Shown here piece by piece: positions 52,181-60,994 of a stretch of DNA of 64,000 nt. Every line of letters starts with the position of its first letter. Position 1 is the first letter of the stretch. The stretch comes from Paenibacillus sp. EZ-K15. GTDB lineage: Bacteria > Bacillota > Bacilli > Paenibacillales > Paenibacillaceae. The stretch covers positions 1 to 64,000 of the forward strand of contig NZ_PDHM01000020.1 in assembly GCF_002573715.1 (NCBI RefSeq), given 5' to 3'. Made by a program: the position numbers and the translations under genes. The notes under the pieces were generated by a model, which did not search any database, was not told the origin of the DNA, and saw only the letters and a list, made by a program, of their open reading frames with translations.

Positions 52181-53839
52181 TTAATTTGATATATTCACCC
52201 GAGCGCCATGATTCTGTATCGCTAGTTCGCGCAGACTCTTTTTGCTTACTTTACCGACACCCGTGTGCGGGAAGGAATCCATAAACTCCACCCGATCCGG
52301 GATTTTGTATGCAGCGAGCCCCCTATTTCTGAGAAAAGTCCTCAGCTCATTGCCGCTAACCGCAGCATCATGCACGATAACGAAGGCACAGGTCCGCTCG
52401 CCCAGATACTCGTCCGGCATGGCGACCACGGCTGCATCGTGCACGCTCGGATGGGCAAGCAAATGATTCTCGACCTCCTCGGCCGCGATTTTGTCGCCCC
52501 CGCGGTTAATCTGATCCTTGGAACGGCCTTCGATCACCAGGTATCCTGAGGGCGTCATGCTCGCCAGATCACCCGTTCGATAGAAACCGTCTGTGGTAAA
52601 AGCCTTTTCGTTAAACTTGTCCGCTTTATAGTAGCCGCGAATCGTGTAAGGTCCCCGTGTCAGCAATTCCCCCACTTCACCGGGAGCTACCTCCACGTCA
52701 TCCTCATCAACCAGCCGCACTTCGTCATACAGGGACATCGGACGCCCCTGCGTATTCACCGTTATCTCTTCCGGATCATCCAGTCTGGTATAGTTCACCA
52801 AGCCTTCCGCCATACCGTACACTTGCTGCAGCGTGCATCCCAGCACAGTTCTTACCCGCTTGGCTGCCTCTGCGCTGAACTTGGCCCCGCCCACCTGCAG
52901 CACCTGCAGGTGAGACAGGTCATGCGAGCGGGATTGTGCCGCCTCAAGCCAGATTAAGGCAAGAGGCGGGACGACCGCCGTTATTGTTACGGCCTCGGAG
53001 GCGATCAGCGGAAACGCCACCTCCGGACTCGCGGACCGGGCAAGGACGACTCTCCCTCCCGCATACAGCGTCCCCAGTACGCCCGGCGAGCTAAGCGGGA
53101 AGTTATGGGCAGCGGGAAGTACCGCCAAATAAACGCTATCCTTATCCAGCGAGCAGATTTCGGCGCTCATGCGCAAGCTGTAAATATAGTCGTCATGCGT
53201 GCGCGGAATGAGCTTCGGCAGTCCGGTCGTCCCGCCGGACAGCTGCAGGAACGCAACATCGCCGGGATCGGGGCCTTCCTCGTCTAATTCGCTTGAAGGA
53301 CTGCCCGAATCATCGAGATACAGGTCATCCAGGGATAGAAATGAACCCGAGCCCGGGTCGCCTGCAACGATGACATTTCGCAGCGAAGGAACCGATGCCT
53401 GAACTTGAGCTGCCAAGTCCCGGTAATCATATCCCGAATCCTGATCCGGAATAATATAAGCGGCAGCTTCGCTGAATCCGCATAGATATACGATTTCGCT
53501 CCGCCGGTGGACGGGCAGGGCGAAGACAGGAATTGCCCCGATGCGGAACAGCGCAAATATCGTATCGAAAAATGGCGCGATATTCGGCAGCTGAACGATA
53601 ACCCGTTCCTGCGCTTTAATTCCGAGCTTAAGAAATCCCGCTGCTAGGCGGTCCACCCGGCTGTCCAGCTCGGCATAACTTGTACGCTGATCGCCGCACA
53701 CGATCGCAGTCCGCTCCCCATGCGCTGCCGCACGCTTCCGCAGCAGCGCTCCAAACGTTTCGCCCTGCCAGCATCCTTCCTCCCGATAACGGGTTGCAAA
53801 CTCCTCCGGCCAAGCCTTACAACCTGCCAATTCCAACAT
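52181..53839 (-). CDS. dhbE: 2,3-dihydroxybenzoate-AMP ligase
   Basis: Stand-alone aryl adenylation enzyme of 552 aa that activates DHB and loads the DhbB carrier. Core motifs: 'LQLSGGTTGLPKLIPRTH' (ATP loop) near residue 205, the aryl-acid pocket sequence 'AAHNFPLSSPG' with the Asn that contacts the hydroxyl, 'QQVYGMAEGLVNYTR', 'YRTGDL' and the catalytic Lys in 'GVGKVSKKSL' near the C-terminus. GGAGGAGG fits the ATG at 53839 better than the one at 53845. It follows dhbC with a two-base gap. Confidence 0.94.
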   Translation of the reverse strand: MLELAGCKAWPEEFATRYREEGCWQGETFGALLRKRAAAHGERTAIVCGDQRTSYAELDSRVDRLAAGFLKLGIKAQERVIVQLPNIAPFFDTIFALFRIGAIPVFALPVHRRSEIVYLCGFSEAAAYIIPDQDSGYDYRDLAAQVQASVPSLRNVIVAGDPGSGSFLSLDDLYLDDSGSPSSELDEEGPDPGDVAFLQLSGGTTGLPKLIPRTHDDYIYSLRMSAEICSLDKDSVYLAVLPAAHNFPLSSPGVLGTLYAGGRVVLARSASPEVAFPLIASEAVTITAVVPPLALIWLEAAQSRSHDLSHLQVLQVGGAKFSAEAAKRVRTVLGCTLQQVYGMAEGLVNYTRLDDPEEITVNTQGRPMSLYDEVRLVDEDDVEVAPGEVGELLTRGPYTIRGYYKADKFNEKAFTTDGFYRTGDLASMTPSGYLVIEGRSKDQINRGGDKIAAEEVENHLLAHPSVHDAAVVAMPDEYLGERTCAFVIVHDAAVSGNELRTFLRNRGLAAYKIPDRVEFMDSFPHTGVGKVSKKSLRELAIQNHGARVNISN

Positions 53840-53841
53840 CC

Positions 53842-55086
53842 TCATTCCTCCTCCAAAAGCGTTGTCTGTTGTTCATTCAAGCCCATGGCTGCAAGGATCG
53901 TCCGGAATTTGGCTGACGTCTCGGCCAGCTCGGCTTCCGCATTGGAGCCTGATACGATTCCGGCTCCCGCAAACACCCGCAATAAGGTTCCTTCCGTTTC
54001 CGCGCAGCGAATCGTTACGGCCCACTCGCCGTCTCCTTTAGCATCCGACCAACCAACGGTCCCCGAATAGAAGCCGCGATCAAATGGCTCGATCGCTCGT
54101 ATGACATCCCTGGCCGCATCGGTCGGCGTACCGCAGATCGCCGGTGTCGGGTGCATCGCCAGAGCAAGATCCAACGATGTTACGGAATCATCCTTCAGGA
54201 CGCCGTTGATTTCGGTAGACAGATGCCACATGGCATTCGTGTGGATGAGGGAAGGCTCGGCGGGAATCTCCAGCTTGCTGCAAAAAGGCTGCAAGGCCGA
54301 CGCCACAGCATCAATCACGATGGCATGCTCATATCGGTCCTTGGCGGATGACAGCAGCGCTGCCGCCCGCCGCTTATCTTCAATGGGATTGGCACTCCGC
54401 GCGGCAGAACCTGCCAAAGGATTCCCCTTGATCCGAAGCCCCTTCTTCGTTACGAGCAGCTCTGGACTTGCGCCAAACAGAGTCCTTGTGGATGCGACGG
54501 CATCCGGACTGGAAGCGTGGGATAACTCGGGTGCCAACGGAACGGCAAACGTATAGCCATGGGAGTGATGATAGGCTAAGTGATTCAATATATGAGGAAT
54601 GGACAAGGCATGAGGAAGCGTGATATCCAGTGTTCGAGATAGCACCGCTTTATGGAGTTTCTTTTGACGAATCAGATCCAGCAACCGGTTCACGCCTTCC
54701 TTGAACGTCGCCGGTTCGGGAACGGACAGCACGTTGTAACTGGAAATCCGGGACCTTTCCGGGGCTTCACCTGAAGAGAATAAAAGGGAATCATACCACT
54801 GAGCCGTAAGCGGAATAAACAGGTTCGCCGGTTTCAATATGTCAAAAGGGATGGCGCCTACAACAACGGCATCCGACCGTCCCCCTTGCTTGGCGAGGTC
54901 AAGCAGTTCCCAGGCGCGTTCCGGCAGTGAACTATGATCGTTCCCTGAAGGAATTGAAAGTCTTGAATACTCTCCATGCGTTAACAACGTCTTGCGCGGA
55001 GATGAGAAGAAGAAGGACGAACCGACCCGGTATTGTTCAATAAGTTGCGCAGCCTCGGCTGCGGTTGGAGCATCATACTGTAACAT
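53842..55086 (-). CDS. dhbC: Isochorismate synthase
   Basis: Converts chorismate to isochorismate, the first step towards DHB. The 414-aa chorismate-binding enzyme has 'LLVTKKGLRIKGNPLAGSAAR', 'HLSTEINGVL' (active-site His/Glu), 'HPTPAICGTPTDAARDVI' and 'FYSGTVGWSDAKGDGEWAVTIR', all standard for the MenF/EntC/DhbC group. AGAGGAG precedes the ATG. The preceding dhbA ends 69 bases upstream, the only sizeable gap inside the biosynthetic genes. Confidence 0.94.
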   Translation of the reverse strand: MLQYDAPTAAEAAQLIEQYRVGSSFFFSSPRKTLLTHGEYSRLSIPSGNDHSSLPERAWELLDLAKQGGRSDAVVVGAIPFDILKPANLFIPLTAQWYDSLLFSSGEAPERSRISSYNVLSVPEPATFKEGVNRLLDLIRQKKLHKAVLSRTLDITLPHALSIPHILNHLAYHHSHGYTFAVPLAPELSHASSPDAVASTRTLFGASPELLVTKKGLRIKGNPLAGSAARSANPIEDKRRAAALLSSAKDRYEHAIVIDAVASALQPFCSKLEIPAEPSLIHTNAMWHLSTEINGVLKDDSVTSLDLALAMHPTPAICGTPTDAARDVIRAIEPFDRGFYSGTVGWSDAKGDGEWAVTIRCAETEGTLLRVFAGAGIVSGSNAEAELAETSAKFRTILAAMGLNEQQTTLLEEE

Positions 55087-55155
55087 TTCAGTCTCCTCTC
55101 TGCTTATGAGCCTACCATTTATCGAATTTGTAAAAAGAATAAAACACGGGAATCC

Positions 55156-55941
55156 TCAGCAGCCCAACGTCGCACCGCCATCCACGCATACATCCTGCAT
55201 AGTCATGTGCCGGGCCCGATCGGATACGAGAAAAATGACGGCATCCGCAATATCGGAAGGGAGCGCGATTCGACCAAGCGGTATGCCGACACGGTAAGAG
55301 TCCAGCGCCCCCTCAATGATGGGCCCTGCGCCTTGATCATCCTTCCAGAGCAAACGCTGCATACCGGTATCCGTAGAACCGGGGGAAACCACATTACAGC
55401 GGATGTGATGACGGGCATATTCCAGCCCCAAACACTTCGTGAACATCGTAGACGCTGCCTTGGAAGCAGCATAAGCCGACATCTGGGCCCGTGGAACTCT
55501 GGATGCATTCGAACTCACTGTCACGATAGCCCCGGATTTACGGCTCGCCATCCGTCTTACGACGGAGCGTGACGTGTAGAATACGCCGTTGGTGTTGACG
55601 TTGAAATGCGCCTGCCAATCCTCGTCGCCAAGCGACTCAACCCCTCCGATTCGCAGCACTCCGGCAACGTTAACGAGAATCTCGATCGGACCGAGTTCCT
55701 CTTCAATCCGCTCGATCATCGCTTCAACCTCGGCACTGCAGCTGACATCCGTCTTGTAAGCCGCAGCCTGTACACCTGAGCCGCATAGATCGGCCGTAAG
55801 GCTGATCAGCTCGGCCTCCTTCTGATCGCAAGCCGCGACGACAGCTCCTTCCCGGGCGAGGGCTCTTGCCACCGCTTCGCCTATCCCTTGGGCGGCACCG
55901 GTCACGAGGGCTACTTTCCCGTTAATACCTGTAATCTCCAA
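55156..55941 (-). CDS. dhbA: 2,3-dihydro-2,3-dihydroxybenzoate dehydrogenase
   Basis: NAD-dependent short-chain dehydrogenase that makes 2,3-dihydroxybenzoate. The start is TTG 55941, behind a perfect AAGGAGGTGATC site, giving 261 aa, the same length as Bacillus DhbA. The open frame extends upstream inside the hydrolase gene but has no start signal. Seen: nucleotide-binding 'TGAAQGIGEAVA' near residue 13, 'NVAGVL', the catalytic Ser in 'VTVSSNASRVPRAQ' and Tyr-x3-Lys in 'SAYAASKAA' near 150. The ribosome binding site overlaps the stop of the hydrolase gene, so translation is coupled. Confidence 0.93.
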   Translation of the reverse strand: MEITGINGKVALVTGAAQGIGEAVARALAREGAVVAACDQKEAELISLTADLCGSGVQAAAYKTDVSCSAEVEAMIERIEEELGPIEILVNVAGVLRIGGVESLGDEDWQAHFNVNTNGVFYTSRSVVRRMASRKSGAIVTVSSNASRVPRAQMSAYAASKAASTMFTKCLGLEYARHHIRCNVVSPGSTDTGMQRLLWKDDQGAGPIIEGALDSYRVGIPLGRIALPSDIADAVIFLVSDRARHMTMQDVCVDGGATLGC

Positions 55942-55954
55942 GGCGATCACCTCC

Positions 55955-56797
55955 TTAGTCGTGAGGATAAAGTGCATGCCGTAATGCTCTGCTGATGAGG
56001 ACAGGCAGCACGGAAAGATGCCCCTCGTCCTCAAACTCTTTGAATTCGGCTGAGATGCCATACATAGACACAGCAGCCAGACGCTCGGCGAGTTGGGATG
56101 CGCTGATGCAATTGCCGGTGACATGGGACCTCTCGCGCTCTCCTGCACCAAGCAGCAGCCGAACATGGCAAGGCTCTTCCTTGATACGTTCGACAAAGCA
56201 CTGCTCCAGCTCATGTAAATATTCCTGATTCCAGTGAATAGATGGGCTGCCCGCGATATAACACGAGAATGCCTGCGGTTTGCTGAACATGGCATAGAGC
56301 GTGAACAGCCCGCCAAGGGAATGACCGAAGATCGTCTGACGACGGCGGTCGATGTTAAATTCGCTCTCGATCTGCGGTTTCAGTTCCTCCTCGATGAATT
56401 GCAGGAATTCAGCCGCTCCCCCCTGTTCCGGGACGGAGGTGCTATCCCACTTGTTCTTGAAGTTCGTATTGGGGTAGGGCGTGTAATCATAGAATCGGTC
56501 CGGGGCATACTGCCCCTCCGTCTCGTAACCGATACCGACTATGACCGCCGGCAATATCCCTGTTTTATCCGGCCTGTGGCACTGCAGGCGCAGCGTTTCG
56601 ACCATCGTATGAAATACGCTGTTGCCGTCTAACAGATAGATGACCGGATATCCTGACGGCGGAGCCTGCCCCGTCGGCTGTGCGGCAATGATTCGGTAGC
56701 GGCGCTGTCCTGCCCTCGAGCGCATCACCCAATGCTCCGCATGGGGCAGCTCCACGCTGCGCCGCATCATATCAACGGAAGGCGTATGATTGCTCAT
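55955..56797 (-). CDS. Siderophore trilactone esterase (BesA/IroE-like)
   Basis: A 280-aa alpha/beta hydrolase of the enterochelin-esterase-like (esterase D) family that opens the trilactone ring of the ferric siderophore to free iron. 'YPVIYLLDGNSVFHT', the nucleophile 'IFGHSLGGLFTLYAMF' near residue 165 and the C-terminal 'FEDEGHLSVLP' (catalytic His) are visible. No signal peptide is seen, consistent with cytoplasmic action. Its position directly before dhbA, with overlapping signals, ties it to this locus; in Bacillus subtilis besA lies with the feu importer instead. Confidence 0.86.
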   Translation of the reverse strand: MSNHTPSVDMMRRSVELPHAEHWVMRSRAGQRRYRIIAAQPTGQAPPSGYPVIYLLDGNSVFHTMVETLRLQCHRPDKTGILPAVIVGIGYETEGQYAPDRFYDYTPYPNTNFKNKWDSTSVPEQGGAAEFLQFIEEELKPQIESEFNIDRRRQTIFGHSLGGLFTLYAMFSKPQAFSCYIAGSPSIHWNQEYLHELEQCFVERIKEEPCHVRLLLGAGERERSHVTGNCISASQLAERLAAVSMYGISAEFKEFEDEGHLSVLPVLISRALRHALYPHD

Positions 56798-56808
56798 GTC
56801 GTGCCTCC

Positions 56809-57879
56809 CTATTGACCCGTAATGGAGCGAACGACATCATCCACGATTTTCTCGTAGGCGATCAGGCCGCTTCCCAGCCAGTATTCGTTATTCGCTTCAT
56901 AGACCTGCCCGTTCTTGACGGCCGGCATGCCCTTCCAAATCGGGCTTTCCGTGATTTCCTTCAAACGCTCGGTTCCCTGATCATAGGCGTTAATGACAAA
57001 AATATAGTCCGCATCCAGCTGCGGTAGTATCTCCAGCGAGATGTTAGCTGCATTCTCGTTCTCGACCAGCTTGGACTTGCCCAGTCCCAGGTCTTGATGG
57101 AGCACAAAGCCGCAGAGATAATTTCCGCCCATCAAACTGACGCCTCTAGGTGCAAAACGAATGATGGCAACGTTCTTGTCCCCCACCACGGAACTCAGCT
57201 TAGCCTTCGCTTCGCTTGCTTTTTGCTCGTAATCCTTCAGAGCGGTCTCGGCCTCCGTTGCTTTCCCAAGCAGATCCCCCAAGGTGGTCAGCGATTTCTC
57301 AACATTGCCGGAAGCATTTTTGAACACGTATGTTGGCGCGATTTTGGCATATTTCTCATATGTACCGTCCGCGGCATAGGTTTCGGTATGGAGCACGATG
57401 AGATCCGGTTCATAGGACATCAGGGCTTCCGGTGAAGGTAAGCCTCCTGAAAAATCAATCAGGGGGACGCCGTCCAGCTCCTTCTGCAAGTAGGTATGTC
57501 CCATCTTGCCGTTGGCCCATTGTGCAACAGGCTTCACGCCGAGCTTCAGCAAAGAATCCTCCATGTTCGGTGCGAACACGTTTTTCACGTCAGCCGGAAT
57601 CTTCACTTCATGCCCAAGCTCATCCGTTACCGTTCGCTCCTCCTTCGTCGATGTCCCCTCACTGTTCGTCCCTGTTTCCTCCGTCGATTCTTGACCGTCC
57701 TCAACGGTGCCGGTCGTCTCGACTGCTATGTTCTTCGCTGCCTGCTGATCGCCGCCCGCTGCTTCGGAATCCACCTTGTCCCCACAGCCTGACAACAAGC
57801 CTATGACGATAACACAGCACGCAAGTGCTGATATTTTAATCCTCCAACTTCTTACTCCACGGTTAAAACGTTCTGCCAC
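56809..57879 (-). CDS. Ferric-siderophore-binding lipoprotein (FeuA-like)
   Basis: A 356-aa receptor that captures the ferric siderophore outside the cell. It starts at GTG 57879 with AGGAGGA nine bases upstream. Lipobox LLSGC puts the lipidated Cys at residue 32. It is followed by an unusually long Glu/Thr/Gly-rich tether (about 35-80) before the TroA-like fold ('VTDELGHEVKIPADVKNVF', 'LGVKPVAQW', 'LGSGLIAYEKIVDDVV'). A Fur-box-like site abuts its ribosome binding site. Cognate permease and ATPase genes are absent from this window, so it must work with an importer encoded elsewhere. Confidence 0.88.
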   Translation of the reverse strand: MAERFNRGVRSWRIKISALACCVIVIGLLSGCGDKVDSEAAGGDQQAAKNIAVETTGTVEDGQESTEETGTNSEGTSTKEERTVTDELGHEVKIPADVKNVFAPNMEDSLLKLGVKPVAQWANGKMGHTYLQKELDGVPLIDFSGGLPSPEALMSYEPDLIVLHTETYAADGTYEKYAKIAPTYVFKNASGNVEKSLTTLGDLLGKATEAETALKDYEQKASEAKAKLSSVVGDKNVAIIRFAPRGVSLMGGNYLCGFVLHQDLGLGKSKLVENENAANISLEILPQLDADYIFVINAYDQGTERLKEITESPIWKGMPAVKNGQVYEANNEYWLGSGLIAYEKIVDDVVRSITGQ

Positions 57880-57895
57880 AATATATCTCCTCCTG

Positions 57896-57910
57896 TGATA
57901 ATGATTCTCA
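57896..57910. promoter_or_regulatory. Fur-box-like site before the binding-lipoprotein gene
   Basis: TGATAATGATTCTCA matches the 7-1-7 Fur consensus TGATAATnATTATCA at 13 of 14 defined positions. It lies 16 bases upstream of the GTG start, in the 48-bp gap after the regulator gene, so iron-replete Fur could block transcription through or from this gap. Confidence 0.75.
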
Positions 57911-57927
57911 ATTAAGTCGAGTATATA

Positions 57928-59142
57928 TTACGTAGCAAACGATTCACCATGGCTTTTATCCAGAACTCCGTTTGGACTATCTCCTGTAAACAGCAGCAAT
58001 GCCTCGTCCAGCATTCTCGTCACGGCAAGAGCGGAATATTCGAACCACGGATCGGACGAGATCATATAGACGCTACCGCGAGCGACAGCTCGGAGTGTCT
58101 GCCATATCGCAGAATGCTGAAGTGCAAGCCAATAGCGGCGTGATGTGGCTTCAGGGCATACCGCGATCAGGATCCGGTCCGGATTGATCCGTTGCAAATC
58201 ATCCAGCGTGATCTGTTGATTACGCATGGTATCCAGACCGCAAGCTTCCTTGAGCTGTAAATCCTGATATAGCACTTCCTTAAGTCCCCGGTTACCGTAT
58301 GCATAGAGGCTCTGTCCATATATTCGCAGCGCAACGACACTCTCGCTTCCCACTACTTGCCGCATTCGTGAGCGCGCGTACTGCACTCTTCGTTCATACT
58401 GTTCTATCCAGGATTGTGCCTGCTCTTCTTTATTCAAAAACGTTGCGATACTCTCCAGCTGCTTCCTCCACCCTGCATGGGATGGAACAATCAAGGTAGG
58501 GGCAATATGCTCCAGCTTGGTGACTTCCTCTGGACCGAGATGGTCCATGCCGATAATAACGTCAGGTTTGGCGCGGAACAGCTGCTCGATATTCTCCTCG
58601 AAACGGCTGTCCGGATAAGGGGACGTTAGCTTCAAGCGCGATTTGATCTCCGAGTGATAGGCATTGTAGTAATACGGGGTCCACTTGGCGTCAAGAGGCG
58701 CAGCGGCAGGGACGACATTCAATGCCACCAGCTGTCCGATGATAGAGGAAGAGCAGGCCGCAATAAGCTGCCTTGAATTTCGGGCATATTCGGATGGCGA
58801 CATGCCCACCTTCTTTTTAAAGATGCGGCTGAAGTAAAACTCATCCTTATAGCCAACTCGCTGTGCAATGTCCCGAAGCCGATCGTCCGATTCGGCCAAA
58901 TAACGCTTGGCATGATTCATACGAACATGGGTCAGGTAATCGATCGTGGTTTGGCCGAATGTCTTTTTAAATAAATCCACAAAATACTTAGGACAAATAT
59001 TAGCCATCCTGGCCAATTGGCCAATGGATAACGCCTCTTTATAATGGCAATCGATAAACTCCTTAATTTCAACCAGACTGGTTCTCCCGCTACGATCCGA
59101 ATCCGATAGGCTATCTATTTTCAGCTCTTCTTCCGTACGCAT
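57928..59142 (-). CDS. AraC regulator fused to a siderophore-binding domain (Btr-like)
   Basis: A 404-aa cytoplasmic activator. The N-terminal AraC double helix-turn-helix spans about residues 25-125 ('LSIGQLARMANICPKYFVDLFKKTFG', 'IAQRVGYKDEFYFSRIFKKKVGMSPSEYAR'). It is followed from about 150 to 395 by a TroA/FeuA-like substrate-binding fold ('RAKPDVIIGMD', 'LRIYGQSLYAYGNRGLKEVLYQDL'). Bacillus Btr (YbbB) uses such a fold to bind bacillibactin and turn on its importer. Here the DNA-binding part comes first, and no N-terminal extra domain is present as in the longer Btr. It presumably activates the island when the siderophore is inside. A perfect Fur box lies upstream. Confidence 0.85.
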   Translation of the reverse strand: MRTEEELKIDSLSDSDRSGRTSLVEIKEFIDCHYKEALSIGQLARMANICPKYFVDLFKKTFGQTTIDYLTHVRMNHAKRYLAESDDRLRDIAQRVGYKDEFYFSRIFKKKVGMSPSEYARNSRQLIAACSSSIIGQLVALNVVPAAAPLDAKWTPYYYNAYHSEIKSRLKLTSPYPDSRFEENIEQLFRAKPDVIIGMDHLGPEEVTKLEHIAPTLIVPSHAGWRKQLESIATFLNKEEQAQSWIEQYERRVQYARSRMRQVVGSESVVALRIYGQSLYAYGNRGLKEVLYQDLQLKEACGLDTMRNQQITLDDLQRINPDRILIAVCPEATSRRYWLALQHSAIWQTLRAVARGSVYMISSDPWFEYSALAVTRMLDEALLLFTGDSPNGVLDKSHGESFAT

Positions 59143-59209
59143 GAGTTGCCTCCTTTTTCCGATAAAACGAGATGCAGGCTATGCAGGCATGTTTATCAGC
59201 CTTAATAAT

Positions 59210-59224
59210 TGATAATGATTATCA
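59210..59224. promoter_or_regulatory. Perfect Fur box before the AraC-type regulator
   Basis: TGATAATGATTATCA is a perfect 7-1-7 palindrome, and the flanking TTTTCATTGATAA adds a second overlapping half-site. It sits 68 bases ahead of the regulator start, the expected place for iron repression of the whole island. A separate 16-bp palindrome, AACCTGTTAACAGGTT, lies further upstream at 59308-59323 and is unexplained. Confidence 0.88.
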
Positions 59225-59338
59225 TTTTCATTGATAAAAATAGCATGCCATTAGCAACGTGTCAATCCAAATTTGGAAGGAAATTCTTGTCCCTATACTC
59301 TGAATGAAACCTGTTAACAGGTTCCAAACTACGCAAAA

Positions 59339-59381
59339 AACCCGCCATTAGGCACTTTTACCAAGTGTCCTGTGGCGGGTT
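59339..59381 (-). terminator. Terminator of the HAD gene
   Basis: AACCCGCCA (59339-59347) pairs with TGGCGGGTT (59373-59381), with CACTT/AAGTG inside. On the minus strand it continues as TTTT. Confidence 0.75.
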
Positions 59382-59402
59382 CTCTTTTATAAAATAGTCG
59401 AT

Positions 59403-60203
59403 TTACGACAAACAGTATTTCACCAATGCCTCGTGTACGCCGTCCTCATTATTCGAAGTTGTCACCGCATTGGCTGCAGCCTTGACCTCGACCGGAGAGT
59501 TATCCATCGCAATCCCCATCCCTGCATAGGTCAGCATCGTAATATCGTTGAAGTAATTGCCGATGGCCAGCACCTCGTCCGGCTCATAACCTCTTCTTGC
59601 TGCCAGCTGCTGAAGCGCGCTTCCCTTGGATGCCTCACTATGCATAAGATCGATGAAGTACTCTCCGCTTCGCAGCATGTTAAAAGGAAGGGTCCACTGG
59701 CTCCAATCTGCGTAGACGCGGTCGATATCAGCGGATTCGCCAAAGGTTGTGAATTTGACGACCGGGTCTGACAGTTCCTCCCATGACGGCAGATTGCTTG
59801 GCAGCATTAAATAGTTCTCGTACATCGAACGCACCGGACCGGCAAGCTCCTCCACTTGGTCCACATACATCTCAAAGGCGGTATTCACGTCAAAATGCAC
59901 CCCGTGCTCACGGCAGTATTTCATGAAAGGCTCAAGCTGAAGCGGGTCCATGCCGAACTGATGCACAATTTTTTGGGTCTCCACTTCTACCGTTGCCGCA
60001 CCATTATGACTGATGACATAACCGCCAAGACCCATGCTTTTCATAAAAGGAATCGAATTCAGCGGTCCTCTGCCTGTGCACAGTACAATTTCCACCCCTT
60101 GTTTTGCGGCTTCCATTACGGTGTTCCTCGTTTTCTCCGTGATTTCATGATCATCATTCAGCAGCGTTCCATCAACATCAAGTGCTACCAATTTGTATGC
60201 CAT
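59403..60203 (-). CDS. Cof-type HAD phosphatase
   Basis: A 266-aa sugar-phosphate or cofactor phosphatase of the Cof/HAD-IIB subfamily. Motif I 'LVALDVDGTLLNDDHEIT' contains the nucleophile Asp, motif II is 'VLCTGRG', and motif IV is 'EVLAIGNYFNDITMLTYAGMGIAMDNS'; the cap domain lies between. A usual acidic D in 'GD..ND' is here 'GNYFND', where Asn replaces the first Asp. The substrate is unknown. Its start is preceded by AAAGGATGG. It is last in a minus-strand set with the pseudouridine synthase and RsmF copy 2. Confidence 0.86.
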   Translation of the reverse strand: MAYKLVALDVDGTLLNDDHEITEKTRNTVMEAAKQGVEIVLCTGRGPLNSIPFMKSMGLGGYVISHNGAATVEVETQKIVHQFGMDPLQLEPFMKYCREHGVHFDVNTAFEMYVDQVEELAGPVRSMYENYLMLPSNLPSWEELSDPVVKFTTFGESADIDRVYADWSQWTLPFNMLRSGEYFIDLMHSEASKGSALQQLAARRGYEPDEVLAIGNYFNDITMLTYAGMGIAMDNSPVEVKAAANAVTTSNNEDGVHEALVKYCLS

Positions 60204-60241
60204 TCTCCATCCATCCTTTAGTCTCTATTTCTCTATCGTGA

Positions 60242-60994
60242 TTATGCCCTTCCGATCAAAGACAATTCTTGCTCGGTAAGCTCCCGGTACGCCCCGATCT
60301 CGAGCTTTTCATCCAATCGAAGTTCGCCCATGCTGACTCTTTTGAGATAAATGACTTTTTTGCCTACCGCCTCAAACATCCGCTTGACCTGATGAAATTT
60401 ACCTTCATGGATCGTCAGCGAGATGCGGGACAGCTGGGCCCCGTCGCCTCGTTCCTCATGGGAATGGATCACCAGCTCTCCGGGCAACGTTACGTATCCG
60501 TCATCTAAGGTAACTCCCGCAGCAAACAACCGTACATCCTCATCGTCCACCCTGCCCTCTACAATCGCTTCATAGGTTTTCGGGATATGCTTCCGGGGCG
60601 ACAGCAGCTCATGGGCCAATTTACCGTCATTTGTAAGCAGCAGCAGTCCTTCCGTGTCCTTATCTAATCGGCCCACCGGAAACGGCTCGAAGATCAGATA
60701 TTCCTCATCCAGGAGATCCAGCACCGTACGGTCACGAAGATCCTCGGTCGCCGAAATGACGCCCGGAGGTTTGTGCAGCATGAGATACACAAATTCCCGG
60801 TATTGAACGGTCTCTCCCTCAAACTCAATGATATCCGTATAAGGATCAACATGTTTGCCAGAGTCCTTCATCACTGTTCCGTTGACCACAATGCTCCCTT
60901 GTTTGGCCTTTTTCTTCAATTCGGCCCGCGAGCCGAATCCCAGATTGGATAACACCTTGTCCAATCTTTGCGTTGTTCTGCCTTTAGCACTCAT
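60242..60994 (-). CDS. RsuA-family 16S rRNA pseudouridine synthase
   Basis: Converts a uridine of 16S rRNA to pseudouridine. The 250-aa protein has an N-terminal S4 RNA-binding domain ('RLDKVLSNLGFGSRAELKKKAKQG'), then the catalytic domain with 'VGRLDKDTEGLLLLTND' (catalytic Asp, near residue 108) and 'IHEGKFHQVKRMFEAVG'. It is similar in build to Bacillus YtzG. The ATG at 60994 overlaps the stop of the RNA methyltransferase gene (ATGA) and has GGAGGTGG upstream; a GTG at 61012 is in frame but less likely. Two rRNA modifiers are thus co-translated. Confidence 0.88.
   Translation of the reverse strand: MSAKGRTTQRLDKVLSNLGFGSRAELKKKAKQGSIVVNGTVMKDSGKHVDPYTDIIEFEGETVQYREFVYLMLHKPPGVISATEDLRDRTVLDLLDEEYLIFEPFPVGRLDKDTEGLLLLTNDGKLAHELLSPRKHIPKTYEAIVEGRVDDEDVRLFAAGVTLDDGYVTLPGELVIHSHEERGDGAQLSRISLTIHEGKFHQVKRMFEAVGKKVIYLKRVSMGELRLDEKLEIGAYRELTEQELSLIGRA

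Noticed and set aside
55942..56316. N-terminal extension of dhbA to 386 codons
   Set aside because: It lies inside the hydrolase gene in another frame; the AAGGAGGTGATC site and the 261-aa family length fix the TTG at 55941.
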